A stretch of 64,000 nucleotides of DNA from Limisphaerales bacterium (GCA_024761205.1 JAMASS010000004.1:62001-126000), one strand, 5' to 3'. Positions 25,725 to 35,427 are shown, counted from the first letter of the stretch. Numbers and translations: made by a program. The notes: generated by a model not told the origin, from the sequence alone.

Positions 25725-27338
25725 TCATCCTGTCTCAACGGCCTCCGCACAGCGTATGCCGTCCAAGGCGGCACTCGCGATGCCACCCGCATACCCAGCC
25801 CCTTCCCCGCAGGGAAATAATCCTCGAATATCTGGGTGCTGCAGAGTCACCTCGTCTCTCGGGATTCGAATCGGGGCACTGGTCCGGGTTTCGAATCCAA
25901 CCAACAAGGCCTCACCACTCAGGTAATCCGGCTTTTGCTGCCCGAACCAAGTGAGTCCTTTCTGCAAACGCATCGTCATCCAGTCGGGGATCAACTGGTC
26001 CAATCGCGCGGATCGAATGCCTGGAAAATAGCTCGTCTCTGGCAATTCCGTTGATTCACGCTCTTCCAGGAAATCGATTGCTCTCTGAGCTGGCGCCACC
26101 TGGCCCTGTCCTCCAGCAGCCTTGGCGACGGCTTCAAGTTCCTTTTGAAAAACCATGCCGGCGAGCACACCGTGCTCAGATTGAAAGGGTGTCGTGTCCT
26201 CTGGTTTCACAGTGACGACCAGCCCGCTGTTGGCGAAGGGGGAATTTCGTTTGGACAGACTCATTCCATTAACAACGACCTCGTCGTTCTCGGTTGCCGA
26301 GGGGACGATGAATCCGCCCGGACACATACAAAAGGAGTGCACACCCCGATCTCTGACTTTTGTCGCCAGATGATAACTCGCGACTGGCAAATAGCCCGGC
26401 CTTTCTCTACCCCTTGGATAGTGATACTGCAGGCTGTCAATCAGCGCTTGCGGATGTTCAATTCGGACTCCCATAGCGAACGGTTTCTGTTCAAGGCGGA
26501 TCCCGTTATTATAAAGATATCGATAGATATCTCTCGCGGAATGACCGGTTGCCAAGATCACGGCATCCCCCATGTGTTCGGATCCATCGGTCGTGGCGAC
26601 GCCTCGGGCCAAGCCGTGACTCACGATGAGATTCGTCACTTTGGTGCCAAATCTCACCTCGCCGCCAGCGTTAAGGATGCTTTGGCGAATCGCCATCACA
26701 ACCTTGGGAAGGAGATTCGAACCGATGTGCGGATAGGCGTCGATCAGGATTCGCTCCGGCGCCCCATGCGCCACCAACGTCCGATAAACCTTCGCCACCG
26801 GTCCTCGTTTCTTCGCCCGAGTATAAAGCTTGCCGTCAGAAAACGTGCCGGCCCCGCCCTCGCCAAAACAGTAATTGGAATCCTCAATCACCCTGCCCTG
26901 CCGCAAGATCGGAGCGAGATCGAATCGCCGCGCCGAAACATCCTTGCCTCGCTCGACGATGATCGGCTGATGACCGAGTTCCAGACATCGCAACGCAGCG
27001 AACATCCCAGCCGGTCCGCATCCCACGATAATCACCCGCCGCACGGATTTATGAACAGAAGGGTAGGCCACCGAAACAGGTTTCAGTTCCGGCAACGAAA
27101 CGTCGATACCGACTTCAAAGCGAAGCTGCACCTTGACCGTGCGCTGACGGGCATCAATGGATCGCTTGACCAGACGGATTCCGGTGATCCTCTCGGAAGC
27201 CATCTTTAGTTGATCAACAACGGCCCTCCGCCACGCCGACTCCTTCGCGGCTTGGTCGGCGGGGAGAATGATGTCAACCACTCGAACTCCGGGATCGCTC
27301 ACGGAACCTAGGTAAAGGATACTGGGAGGACGTCGCAA
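25725..27338 (-). CDS. FAD-dependent oxidoreductase (HI0933/NAD(FAD)-utilising dehydrogenase-like)
   Basis: The product has up to 537 residues. An N-terminal domain of about 95 residues contains VKRSIDARQRTVKVQL, found in this oxidoreductase group. Then the FAD-binding Rossmann motif IIVGCGPAGMFAALRCLELG appears (about residue 103), followed by ERGKDVSARR, FGEGGAGTFSDGKLYTR, LATGHSARDIY and the C-terminal GLFPCGEGAGYAGGIASAALDG. The last block is the second FAD contact. The substrate is unknown; close relatives are annotated only as FAD-dependent proteins. The start is uncertain: the longest frame uses TTG at 27338, while GTG at 27302 fits the family length better. It is intact and surrounded by broken genes. 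Confidence 0.8.
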   Translation of the reverse strand: MRRPPSILYLGSVSDPGVRVVDIILPADQAAKESAWRRAVVDQLKMASERITGIRLVKRSIDARQRTVKVQLRFEVGIDVSLPELKPVSVAYPSVHKSVRRVIIVGCGPAGMFAALRCLELGHQPIIVERGKDVSARRFDLAPILRQGRVIEDSNYCFGEGGAGTFSDGKLYTRAKKRGPVAKVYRTLVAHGAPERILIDAYPHIGSNLLPKVVMAIRQSILNAGGEVRFGTKVTNLIVSHGLARGVATTDGSEHMGDAVILATGHSARDIYRYLYNNGIRLEQKPFAMGVRIEHPQALIDSLQYHYPRGRERPGYLPVASYHLATKVRDRGVHSFCMCPGGFIVPSATENDEVVVNGMSLSKRNSPFANSGLVVTVKPEDTTPFQSEHGVLAGMVFQKELEAVAKAAGGQGQVAPAQRAIDFLEERESTELPETSYFPGIRSARLDQLIPDWMTMRLQKGLTWFGQQKPDYLSGEALLVGFETRTSAPIRIPRDEVTLQHPDIRGLFPCGEGAGYAGGIASAALDGIRCAEAVETG

Positions 27339-27445
27339 ACCCTAAAGTCAGGTTCAGGGGGAAAAACCGATCTCCTACACCGCATCGGATGCTTGAGACA
27401 TCGTTCCTCCCAGCACCAGGACCCGATTGGGCGCTGCCTCCGAGG

Positions 27446-27970
27446 TCAGTCGAGCGAACGTTTGCCGGAGTTTTGACGCGCACGAAATGCCCGCACTTTA
27501 GCCAGTGAGACACTCCAGTCGGTGAGTTCGCTAATCTGCTGATGGGTATGTCCTTTCAGATAGACCAAGTTGATCACCAGCCGATCGTCGGGCTGCAAAG
27601 AATCGAGAAGCCTACCCACCAACTCCCACGTGGCAATCCAATCCGAAGGGTTCGGCTTTGCTCGAGGCTGATTTGATACTTTCGACAACTCGGGCCTCGC
27701 CATCAGCCAAATCGGCAATCTTGAGCTCTCGGCTCGATCATGCACGATGGCAAGCGTTCGCAGATATTCCACTGCCATGCGACTGACCCCATGATGGAAG
27801 GGCACCTTGCCGGAATACTGGTTGATTTTCGTGAATACTCGAGTGAAGATTCCTTGCGCCATGTCTTCCTTGCTCTCACGATAGCGCAGCCGGGAGTTGA
27901 GGATATCGGCAACGAAGAGATGGAGACACTCCATCAGTACGGTTGCCGACTCTTCATTCCTGCGTTTCAA
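27446..27970 (-). CDS. ECF-type RNA polymerase sigma factor
   Basis: The product has about 174 residues. Region 2 reads SKEDMAQGIFTRVFTKINQY followed by GKVPFHHGVSRMAVE, close to the consensus in which VNTCLN normally follows; that part is altered here. Region 4 reads LLDSLQPDDRLVINLVYLKG, then QQISELTDWSVSLAKVRAFRAR, a good helix-turn-helix. Start choice is poor: TTG at 27970, ATG at 27934, or an upstream non-ATG codon, since the frame extends to 28083 with plausible helical sequence. No anti-sigma gene is adjacent. It may be intact or slightly degraded. Confidence 0.65.
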   Translation of the reverse strand: MKRRNEESATVLMECLHLFVADILNSRLRYRESKEDMAQGIFTRVFTKINQYSGKVPFHHGVSRMAVEYLRTLAIVHDRAESSRLPIWLMARPELSKVSNQPRAKPNPSDWIATWELVGRLLDSLQPDDRLVINLVYLKGHTHQQISELTDWSVSLAKVRAFRARQNSGKRSLD

Positions 27971-28188
27971 GCGACGGGTATGCCGATCGACTTCTTCACG
28001 AGTTAGATCGTTTGCGGGGTTCGGTTCGCCTGTCTTTGGTTTTGGTAAAGCTATTACAATTCGGTTCGATCTCTGGTCTCAATCTCGGCAGGGTTGAACA
28101 CACGCAGCAGCGCATTTCGAAAGCCCTGCAGTAGCAAATAGATTGTCGTTCACCGAAAACGCCGACTTCTACACGTGACTGAGCCGGC

Positions 28189-28300
28189 CTAAAGGACAGC
28201 ATCTCCCAGCCGCTCTGCTAAATGCCACAGACGCATCGTGCCATCCGGACTAACTGGCGGCGTAGGTCTTGCCGTCTCGTGAAATAGTGAATCATAAAAC
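28189..28300 (-). pseudogene. WD40-repeat C-terminal fragment
   Basis: On the minus strand FTISRDGKTYAAS is followed, after a one-base shift, by PDGTMRLWHLAERLGDAVL and a stop. This is the typical end of a WD40 propeller blade (F-S-DGK-AAS, DGT-RLW-LA). Only one blade is present and it contains a frameshift, so it is a remnant of a larger beta-propeller protein. Confidence 0.55.
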
Positions 28301-28389
28301 AGAACAAACCATTTATGCTATCTTTGAGGTGTGCTTTTTATTGAAACCTGAAACGAGAATGATCCTCTCGCACGTTATCAGATTGGGTC

Positions 28390-28998
28390 CGAGCGGACCG
28401 ACAAGCCACCGTATTGTCGCAGTGCGGTTACACGCGCTGGAAGGCTTACAATGCCGGTTGCGCGTGGTTTCACGAAGCTCTTAAGAAAGGCTAGTGGCTG
28501 TCAGAATTTGAGAGCATGCGACGGTTCAACACTTGGAAGGATGACAACATTCCTTGGTGTCGGAACCATAGTCAACTGGCATCTAAAAAGGCGCTGAGCA
28601 ACTTTGGCGCCGCTATCAAGCGTTTCCTCGCCAAGAAAGGTGGTGTCCCGAGATTCAAGAAATATAGCTTAAATGATCGGTTTCGAGTGGACAGTGAAAG
28701 GCATTGGCCGGTCAGTGGATATTCCGAAGATTTGCAAGATTTGCGGCAAAACTTGAATGTGCATGGAATGGTGAGGAACCGCTGCTCAGCCAGAGGCGTT
28801 TTAGATGTCGCGCTGGGTAATTCTCTGGTGAAACTGAAAGTCAAAATAGAGCGTTACGGAGCAATGGTGACAGAAGTTGCCTGGAACTTCCCAAGCAGTA
28901 AAAGTGTAGCTGCTGCGGGCATGTTCGAAAGGAACTGAAGCTATCAGTGCGTTGAATGCGGTCATGAAATGGACCGTGATTTGAACGCGGCAAATTGA
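28390..28998 (+). pseudogene. TnpB (IS200/IS605-type OrfB) remnant
   Basis: Several frames add up to a decayed TnpB. RWKAYNAGCAWFHEALKKG and FNTWKDDNIPWCRNHSQLASKKAL precede FGAAIKRFLAKKGGVPRFKKYS, which is the family's PRFKK block. Further on are ERYGAMVTEVAWNFPSSK and the zinc finger end CVECGHEMDRDLNAAN. The last motif, C-x-x-CG followed by DRD-NAA, is diagnostic of TnpB. In-frame stops, frameshifts and an internal deletion remove the RuvC core, so it cannot encode an active nuclease. No tnpA is visible. Confidence 0.8.
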
Positions 28999-29039
28999 CT
29001 TAAAGGAGACGAGTTGCAAAATTTCCAACGGGTTGGGGT

Positions 29040-29400
29040 CGATAGCTTATTCTCATCGCGCTACCCCCGTGGTCGGTATCCTGCGGACGAGCTCCATCAC
29101 GAAGTAGGGACGCCCGGTTTCCGTGGTGCCGCCATCAAGAACCTTGGCGATATTCTGATGATTCATCATCGCCAACACTTGGTGCTCGACCTCAAAACGG
29201 GCAATAACCTGCTTGCTGCCTATTCCCAAACGAATGATCTTGAGCTCGACTCAGCTCCTCCTTTCCGCCATATAGACCACCCCCCTTCCCCAATCTTCTC
29301 AAAGAGCTTGTAACGCCGATAAACGAACCGAGCACCTTGTCATCCTCCAACTCAGGCAATTGCGAAGCGGTTGGTCCAGGCGAGGGAGGTAGGGACTGCG
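29040..29400 (-). pseudogene. PknB-type Ser/Thr kinase N-terminal fragment
   Basis: Minus-strand frames give RRYKLFEKIGEGG with VYMAE (glycine-rich loop), then [38 protein letters not shown] and [18 protein letters not shown]. These match the N-lobe of Hanks-type kinases of the planctomycete/Verrucomicrobia kind. The catalytic loop and the rest of the protein are missing and at least one frameshift lies inside the N-lobe. It follows a broken ECF sigma gene in the same direction, the usual arrangement for this kinase type. Confidence 0.75.
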
Positions 29401-29539
29401 TGACTTGATCCTCAACGTCTAGTAAGCGCTCGATCCACTTCCAGAGTGTTTTCATCTCCCTGGCAGACTTCAACAAACGCTTGGCTCTCGGCCCCGGACT
29501 CCAATTGCAGCGCTTTGCTCGAATACCTAACGTTCACTG

Positions 29540-30045
29540 ACCTCTTCATCTCAGGCATTGTAAGTGAGTGTATGTGCCCTCTCACTTCACGTAAGCGGCG
29601 AAAAATCTGCAATTGAACCAAAAAGGTCGCTACCCGTGAAAATGGCATATCGACCTTGTCATCGACCTGATCAATATCCAGATGCCGAAGCCCGCTTCCA
29701 TGGCGGCTTCGCCTTTTTTCGGCAAGCATTCTCCACCAAGATTCATCGCATCGATTTAGCAGCTGACGCGAAGAAATGCCGACGGACCGACCTATTGCCT
29801 TGGCCCTTTCCCGTGAGCCGGATGTAGGCTTCATAGACGAGTGCCGTCGGTTGCAGAGTTTGCCCCCGGCGCCTCCTGAGCCACACGACCCGAGGCCAAG
29901 CAGCGCAACTCGACATACACGCAAGGCAGCAGAGCCTCAGCAGACTCCGGACCGGTCGAATCCATCGCATTCAACTCTCGAGTCAACATCGGTGACTCAT
30001 CAACAGCCATATGCAAAGGCGCCAGGTCTCGGCGGCTGCGCAATA
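29540..30045 (-). pseudogene. ECF sigma factor (kinase-linked type), frameshifted
   Basis: Read on the minus strand, ALLPCVYVELRCLASGRVAQE continues in another frame as GQTLQPTALVYEAYIRLTG and RHFFASAAKSMRWI. These are the start and region 2 of the ECF family that is usually encoded next to Ser/Thr kinases. Further frames hold GSGLRHLDIDQVDD and later helical pieces. At least three frames are needed, so the gene is dead. The kinase remnant lies directly downstream. Confidence 0.7.
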
Positions 30046-30065
30046 CTCCGTCTGATGTGTCGGAA

Positions 30066-30272
30066 TCAAAACAGCGTATAAATAAATGGCGCCGCTCCCG
30101 TGGAGACTAAAACCGCCAACGATCCCACCAAATACAAGACGAGCAAGATCGGGATCAACCACCATTTCTTATTCTCGAAAACAAAATCAATAAACTCCCT
30201 GATCAACGAATCCTGCTCGCCTTCGCCAGCCTTCTCAAATTCGCTCTTCCGACTCTCAGAATCCTCTGCCAT
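30066..30272 (-). CDS. DUF5989 small membrane protein of a carbamoyltransferase cassette
   Basis: The 68-residue product has a charged N-terminal half (AEDSESRKSEFEKAGE), then LIREFIDFVFENKKWWLIPI, one transmembrane helix and a short end FIYTLF. The FxxxNKKWWLxP pattern with a single helix is the DUF5989 type. Such proteins commonly follow an SxtJ-like membrane protein and a NodU/CmcH-type carbamoyltransferase, and that is the order here. The role is unknown; co-occurrence suggests a membrane complex with the carbamoyltransferase. Confidence 0.75.
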   Translation of the reverse strand: MAEDSESRKSEFEKAGEGEQDSLIREFIDFVFENKKWWLIPILLVLYLVGSLAVLVSTGAAPFIYTLF

Positions 30273-30290
30273 GCTTCTTCTCCCGTTTAT

Positions 30291-30698
30291 TCACCATTGA
30301 CGGTAGTAACTAGCTGCACCCTTGGGGGCCGGTTTCTTCTCCCAGTAAGACGCCCCGCCTTTCTCAAAAGATCGCCTCAAGGCATCTCGTTTCACAAGTT
30401 TAAAGCAGAGGCCTATGGGAAGGAACACCCCAAAATAGATCAAAAGCATGATCACCTCGCTCACGACCATCCCGATCGGCAAGGCAATCAACGTAAGCCC
30501 AATAAAAACAGGCTTCAAAGCCCGCGGCACGAGGACTCCAGTGACGGCCAGCCCCCCTCCAATCCCGAACATCCACGCAATCACCCAAGGATTTCCCGAC
30601 CATATCCAGCCCAGCAACGGCAGTATGACCAAACACAAACAGCCGAATTGGCGTAACTGACATGTCGGTGGCGACCAATTGAGCTCAACCAATTTCAT
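30291..30698 (-). CDS. SxtJ-like membrane protein
   Basis: The 135-residue product has three or four hydrophobic segments (about 18-31, 36-55, 63-78 and 80-100). It ends in a basic tail with KRDALRRSFEKGGASYWEKK. The WEKK tail and helix pattern are typical of the SxtJ family found beside carbamoyltransferases, named after the saxitoxin cluster member. It is spaced by 18 bases from the DUF5989 gene and 9 from the carbamoyltransferase, so the three form one operon. No enzymatic motif is visible. Confidence 0.75.
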   Translation of the reverse strand: MKLVELNWSPPTCQLRQFGCLCLVILPLLGWIWSGNPWVIAWMFGIGGGLAVTGVLVPRALKPVFIGLTLIALPIGMVVSEVIMLLIYFGVFLPIGLCFKLVKRDALRRSFEKGGASYWEKKPAPKGAASYYRQW

Positions 30699-30707
30699 TC
30701 TGGTTTT

Positions 30708-32549
30708 TTAGTCCAATTCAAACTGAGCCAAGTGCTGCCGTCGTTCTGCCTCGCCCATTTGATTCGGTTGATCTTGCTTGAGCAAAATATGATGCCCAAG
30801 GACCAACACATCCATACCCGTCATGAGAAAGCATTGATAGGCATCTTCGGGCGTACAAACAATTGGCTCACCTCGGACGTTAAAACTGGTGTTAATCAAG
30901 ACCGGACAATCCGTCCTCTGATGGCACGCCTGCATGAGCTGATACAACAAGGGCTGGCGAACGGAATCCACCGTCTGCACCCGGGCGGAATAATCGACAT
31001 GGGTAACGGCAGGAATCTCAGATCGCCGATAATTCAGCCTCTCGATTCCAAAAGCTTCTTCATACCCGTCCGGCAGGGCGCATCGGCGCGATTCGCGGAC
31101 CGGAGCCACGAGAAGCATATAAGGACTCTCATCCGTCTCCCGCATCTCAAAATAGTCCGAGGCCTTTTCCTGTAAGACCAGAGGAGCAAACGGACGGAAC
31201 GACTCGCGAAACTTGATTTTGAGATTCATCACCGATTGCATCTTCTCTCTTCGAGCATCCCCCAAAATACTGCGGCCCCCGAGTGCCCGAGGACCAAACT
31301 CCATTCGTCCTTGAAACCATCCGATGACATTCCCCTCGGCGATGAACTGTGCGACCCGATCGCAAAGCTCGCCATCCGAAGCGCAAGTCATGAAGACAAC
31401 ACCTTTTTCCCGAAGGATCGATTCGATCAAATCATCAGAGAATTCAGGGCCGAGCAGCGAAGCCGACTGACCGTCGGGCTGCTGGGCGTTTCGCTCGTTC
31501 TCCAACAGCTGATACCAGACAAATTGAGCGGCACCCAGCGCACCTCCCGCATCACCGGCAGCCGGTTGAATCCAAATGGAGTCAAACGGACCCTCTCGGA
31601 GAATCCGTCCGTTGCCGACACAATTCAGAGCCACACCTCCAGCCAAAACCAAATGCTTCATCCCCGTTTCCCGGTGAACATGGCGCGCCATGCGCAACAT
31701 CACTTCTTCGGTCACCGCTTGCACGGACGCTGCCAAGTCCATCTCCCGCTGAGTAATCTGTGACTCCGGTGCCCGAGGCGGCCCCTTAAAGAGCTCGTCA
31801 AACTTGTCCGAGGTCATCGTCAGCCCTTGGCAGTAATTGAAGTAAGACATATCCAGGCGGAACGACCCGTCATCCTTCAAATCCATCAACTCATTCCGGA
31901 TCCGGTCCTGATAGACTGGCCGACCATAAGGCGCCAGGCCCATGACTTTATACTCGCCGCTATTGACGCGAAAACCCGTATAGTAGGTGAAGGCCGAGTA
32001 TAGTAAGCCCAGGGAATGGGGGAACCGTATCTCACGCAGAAGTTCGATCTGATTGCCTCGACCGACTCCATAGCAGGCCGTCGACCATTCGCCCACACCG
32101 TCGAGGGTCAATATCGCGGCTTCGGCGTAAGGCGACGGAAAAAATGCGCTCGCTGCGTGCGATTGATGGTGCTCCATAAACACATAGCGCCCCGAATACC
32201 GCCCCCCCAAGCCCCGGGACATTTCGCGAGGGAGATGAAGCTTTTGCTTGAGCCAAAGCGGCATCGCCTGACGAAACGATCGATAACCAAGGGGAACGTA
32301 GGCCAAATAGGTCTCCAGTAGTCGCTCGAATTTACTCAGCGGCTTGTCATAAAACGCCACGTAGTCCAACGCTTCCGGCTCGATCCCAGCCTCGCTCAAG
32401 CAAAAATCAACGGCATTCTGCGGGAAGTCACAATCGTGCTTCTTGCGAGTAAACCGTTCTTCCTGTGCGGCAGCTACAATACTCCCGTCCACAACCAATG
32501 TTGCTGCGGAATCGTGATAAAACGCAGAGATACCTAAAATCGCCGTCAT
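30708..32549 (-). CDS. NodU/CmcH-type carbamoyltransferase
   Basis: The 613-residue enzyme starts MTAILGISAFYHDSAATLV. The N-terminal Kae1-like half carries EERFTRKKHD and the metal-binding MEHHQSHAASAFFPSP, then LTLDGVGEWST and LAGGVALNCVGNGR. The C-terminal half shows GRMEFGPRALGGRSIL, FRPFAP and INTSFNVRGEPIVCTPEDA. Family members make carbamoyl-adenylate from carbamoyl phosphate and ATP and pass the carbamoyl group to a hydroxyl of an acceptor, often an antibiotic or sugar. No biosynthetic cluster is adjacent, so the acceptor is unknown. The ATG at 32549 gives the family N-terminus; the frame is open 27 codons further upstream. Confidence 0.9.
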   Translation of the reverse strand: MTAILGISAFYHDSAATLVVDGSIVAAAQEERFTRKKHDCDFPQNAVDFCLSEAGIEPEALDYVAFYDKPLSKFERLLETYLAYVPLGYRSFRQAMPLWLKQKLHLPREMSRGLGGRYSGRYVFMEHHQSHAASAFFPSPYAEAAILTLDGVGEWSTACYGVGRGNQIELLREIRFPHSLGLLYSAFTYYTGFRVNSGEYKVMGLAPYGRPVYQDRIRNELMDLKDDGSFRLDMSYFNYCQGLTMTSDKFDELFKGPPRAPESQITQREMDLAASVQAVTEEVMLRMARHVHRETGMKHLVLAGGVALNCVGNGRILREGPFDSIWIQPAAGDAGGALGAAQFVWYQLLENERNAQQPDGQSASLLGPEFSDDLIESILREKGVVFMTCASDGELCDRVAQFIAEGNVIGWFQGRMEFGPRALGGRSILGDARREKMQSVMNLKIKFRESFRPFAPLVLQEKASDYFEMRETDESPYMLLVAPVRESRRCALPDGYEEAFGIERLNYRRSEIPAVTHVDYSARVQTVDSVRQPLLYQLMQACHQRTDCPVLINTSFNVRGEPIVCTPEDAYQCFLMTGMDVLVLGHHILLKQDQPNQMGEAERRQHLAQFELD

Positions 32550-32969
32550 TCTCGCCCCAGTGGCCTCGTGCTTAATGCCAGCTGAACCGTCGAGCCATCC
32601 AAACACATATCGCCGACTGAAATCAATCATGCACTATTCAGCCATCGGGCTCAAAGACTCTTAACGCTCGAAAACCATTCTCGAATGGGCGGTATCTCCA
32701 CAGCCATGGCTGAAATCATTCCTCCCACATCGACTCAAATTCTTTCAACTGGGTGACAGCATCCTTTTCCAAAATGTGACTCGTCACCTGGACGGTCCTA
32801 TCAAACTATAGTTAAAACTCAACACTCGGCTAATCCGCTATTTACCGAAACGGACCCTCCGTCACGGTTGTCAGCGAACCAAACTCCGAAGATGACTTTC
32901 GAGAGATCAAATTCTATGTCGAACACCCGAGACTCTGCCAAAGCAGCTCGGTAACGAAGGCCTAGGCTG
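32550..32969. other. Intergenic stretch upstream of the carbamoyltransferase
   Basis: No gene is supportable. The carbamoyltransferase promoter should lie here on the minus strand. The right part (about 32850-32969) may already belong to the DUF1800 remnant that follows, but the frame is too disturbed to read. Confidence 0.3.
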
Positions 32970-33490
32970 TCGTGGAACACGAGTTTAGAATTATTCGCCC
33001 TGATATCCGAATACGGCACCATTTCATCAGCCGACGCCTGATTCAGCGATATGTCTCGAGCAATCCCAGCCCAGGGTATATTTACCGGGTTGCCAAAGTC
33101 TTTGAAGCAACGGACGACAATCTGGGTGAGATGATCAAGGCCGTCCTTTTGTCGCAAACGCCCCAAAGTGCGCCCACGGTGTTCAACTGATTCTTGCCGG
33201 ACTTCTCCGTTGCCGGCTTGGCGCGCCGGAGTTCCAAGTCACGACCGAGTCTCAAATGATTAACGCAGCCAACGCCCATCACACGATCATTTTCAATCGC
33301 ATCGGTCAAGGTGGGATTCGGCTTCCCAAGCAGGAAAATCAGACCGACGACAACATGATCGCCGACCTGACACCGTTCAACAAATTGTTAGAGAGCACCG
33401 AAGTGAGCGAACTCAACGCTATCGAAACGGCGCCGCTGCTCATCGACGTCATGCTCTCTGGCGGCAACCTCAAAGGAACTCCCCGCTTAA
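32970..33490 (+). pseudogene. C-terminal remnant of a DUF1800 protein
   Basis: HHFISRRLIQRYVSSNPSP, RVAKVFEATDDNLGEMIKAVLL and APTVFN are the typical late DUF1800 blocks. A stop interrupts the sequence before FLPDFS, and a frame change follows. Then come APEFQVTTESQMINAANAHH and DLTPFNKLL, which match the family's final region. The large N-terminal part is absent. It is a second, dead DUF1800 locus besides the intact 20704 gene. Confidence 0.75.
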
Positions 33491-34075
33491 CTCTCACTTC
33501 TTTCAAAGTTTGCCTTTCGCTTGGAACCTGCTGCTCTCTCCGAGATTGAAAACGTGGAGTAGGTTTTGATTCTTGCTTGTTTGTTCCTTGATCCACTGTT
33601 CTGCACCTTTGGAATAGTCGCCACCCCAAGCAAGCACGATGATCGTGCTGAATTTGCTCAGACCGATTTGAGAGCACCTCGGAGGGGTATTTCTCTTTGG
33701 CACTGCCTCCGTGAAACCTGCCTTCTGGTAATCCGCAAAACATCCGTCATAAAGAGGGTCGAGTAAATCACGTCCTGTGGAGACGGTTTCACCACCTTGG
33801 CGAAAACGGGAAAGGTCAAGGGAAAACGCCTTTGCAGCCGCAGCCCTTGTGCCGCTGTCCTCGCTGTAGTGGCGCGTCTTGTCCGCACTGCCGGCGGACA
33901 AAATGCGCCCTCCGCCGGGCGGACTGCCTCAATATGCTTGAGACAGTCTGCGAACGTCGTCTATCGCTGTGCGAGTTCGCACGATGGTGGTCATTGATCG
34001 CATTCCTCGACTCGAAGGCAGCACGCCCCCACCCTGCATTTTCAGAAACCTCAAGCGTATAGTTTCCACTTCTTT
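33491..34075. other. Stretch with open but unrecognised frames
   Basis: A minus-strand frame of 132 codons (33503-33901) stays open and includes TIIVLAWGGDYSKGAEQWIKE, faintly like a periplasmic solute-binding protein, but upstream and downstream support is missing. The plus strand has short Cys/Arg-rich frames. I cannot support a gene. Confidence 0.3.
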
Positions 34076-35060
34076 TTGGTCGTGCGAGCTCCCGGAGTCA
34101 GAATCGGTGACTCGGGAGGACGAATTGAGTTAGGCAACCATTCAGATTCAATCAACGTTTACTACATGAGGAATGGGAGCAATCCGACGGCGTCGGCTCC
34201 AAGTGAGTTCCTATTCTTACGTGGCGGACCCAAACGAGTGTGGGTGCCCAGTAGTGATCGGTTGGGGAAGGAATGGCGCGAGGGCGTCATTGGATTTGAT
34301 GATGACGTTTGGATCCATGGACGGTGGGGCTATTGGTTTTGACAAGCGCGGTTTGAGCAGAACCCAGATCCAGCCAGAGCTTTCCCACGTCATGCTCAAT
34401 CGAAGTCCCAGTGCCTATGTCCGAATCCCCTTCGAGGCGAGGCAGAAAGTGTTAGAGGACGTGAATAATTTCTCAAAGTGAGGATCAATGATGGATTTAT
34501 TGCCTATTTGAATGACGAAGAAGTCGTGCGATTTAATGTTCCGGATGAGCTACACTGGCATTCCGTTTCGACAGGCAACATGATATATACCGCCCGGCGA
34601 ATGCGAGAGTTTGATCTCTCGGATCTCAGGGACAGCTTGCGCGAAGGAAAGAACTTGCTCGCGTTGTCTGCGGGGAGTTCCATGGTGCATGGATTATCGT
34701 TTTTGGTGTATGTGGAGTTGGAAGGTTGGCGTCTCTTTCAGGCAACCTTATCAGGCTCAGCAAGGAGATGTACCGAGCTGCTTACGGTGAGCGATGCGGA
34801 GCAAGTTCAGCTGCGGGTCAAAAACGGTGACCCGTGGGGGCCGTTGCTCGTGATGCAGCGACCGGACCAGAAGGGCTCCGGTGTCATTCAAATCAGTGAG
34901 ATGCTCTTCGGCGTTGAAGGTGGCCCGAACTGGAGTTCGTTGAGATCGTCAAGCGCGAAGATCGAAGTGTGAAACTGCTAAGCCGCGTATTGAGGCCGTC
35001 GGAAATCGAAGAGAATCAGTTGCGCTTTATCTTCGCTGGTGATGATCTCGGGGCGAATAC
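34076..35060 (+). pseudogene. Remnant of a large exported protein with jelly-roll and lamin-tail modules
   Basis: Successive frames read as modules of a large PVC-type exported protein. First comes EWREGVIGFDDDVWIHGRWGYWF. Then KVRINDGFIAYLNDEEVVRFNV through FDLSDLRDSLREGKNLLALSA, the same fold as the modules inside the DUF1800 protein at 20704. Last comes VIQISEMLFGVEGGP continuing in another frame as ELEFVEIVKREDRSVKL, the start of a lamin-tail-like domain. Stops and frameshifts separate them. CotH-type proteins often carry this combination, but no kinase part is left here. Confidence 0.55.
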
Positions 35061-35410
35061 CACCAACTGCTCTCTTAATATCACGTACGGAATCTTTTCC
35101 ATTGTGTGTGTTTCTCTCGCCGCGTTGCTCGCCGGGATTCCTATCTTTCCAACAGAATGCTGTCGCTTGGAAAACGAAATCCGACCCTGATTGCACCCTC
35201 CTGGCAACAGCGTGATCGGAAAGTAAATCCGTTCTCGATAGCCGGTAGCCTAGTGGAGTCTGCTCGCTTGCCTGCTGGATAGGAGTCGTTGAGCTCCCAG
35301 TGGTCTTCAGTCCCCAGCAGCTTGACGGGGTTGGTTCCATTATCTACTGCCGCTAGGGTCTTTTCCCGGGGCGGGCTTTTTAATGGCGGTCAGGAAGATG
35401 AGCGGTTATT
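35061..35410. other. Intergenic stretch, no gene seen
   Basis: No coding frame is convincing on either strand. The right end includes GGGCGGGCTTTTTAATGG, which might be a remnant of a terminator, next to the hairpin at 35411. Confidence 0.3.
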
Positions 35411-35427
35411 GCCCCCGTTTTGGGGGC
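35411..35427 (-). terminator. Possible terminator of the kinase-like pair
   Basis: GCCCCC (35411-35416) and GGGGGC (35422-35427) form a six-pair hairpin with a five-base loop, 16 bases beyond the stop of the minus-strand gene. There is no good U-tract, so termination is only a possibility. Confidence 0.4.

Noticed and set aside
26145-27209. 354-codon plus-strand frame opposite the FAD oxidoreductase
   Set aside because: It is antisense to an intact FAD-binding gene, and its His/Arg-rich composition is typical of shadow frames.
33503-33901. Solute-binding protein on the minus strand
   Set aside because: Only one short string is suggestive (WGGDYSKGAEQWIKE). Signal peptide and the remaining family blocks are absent.
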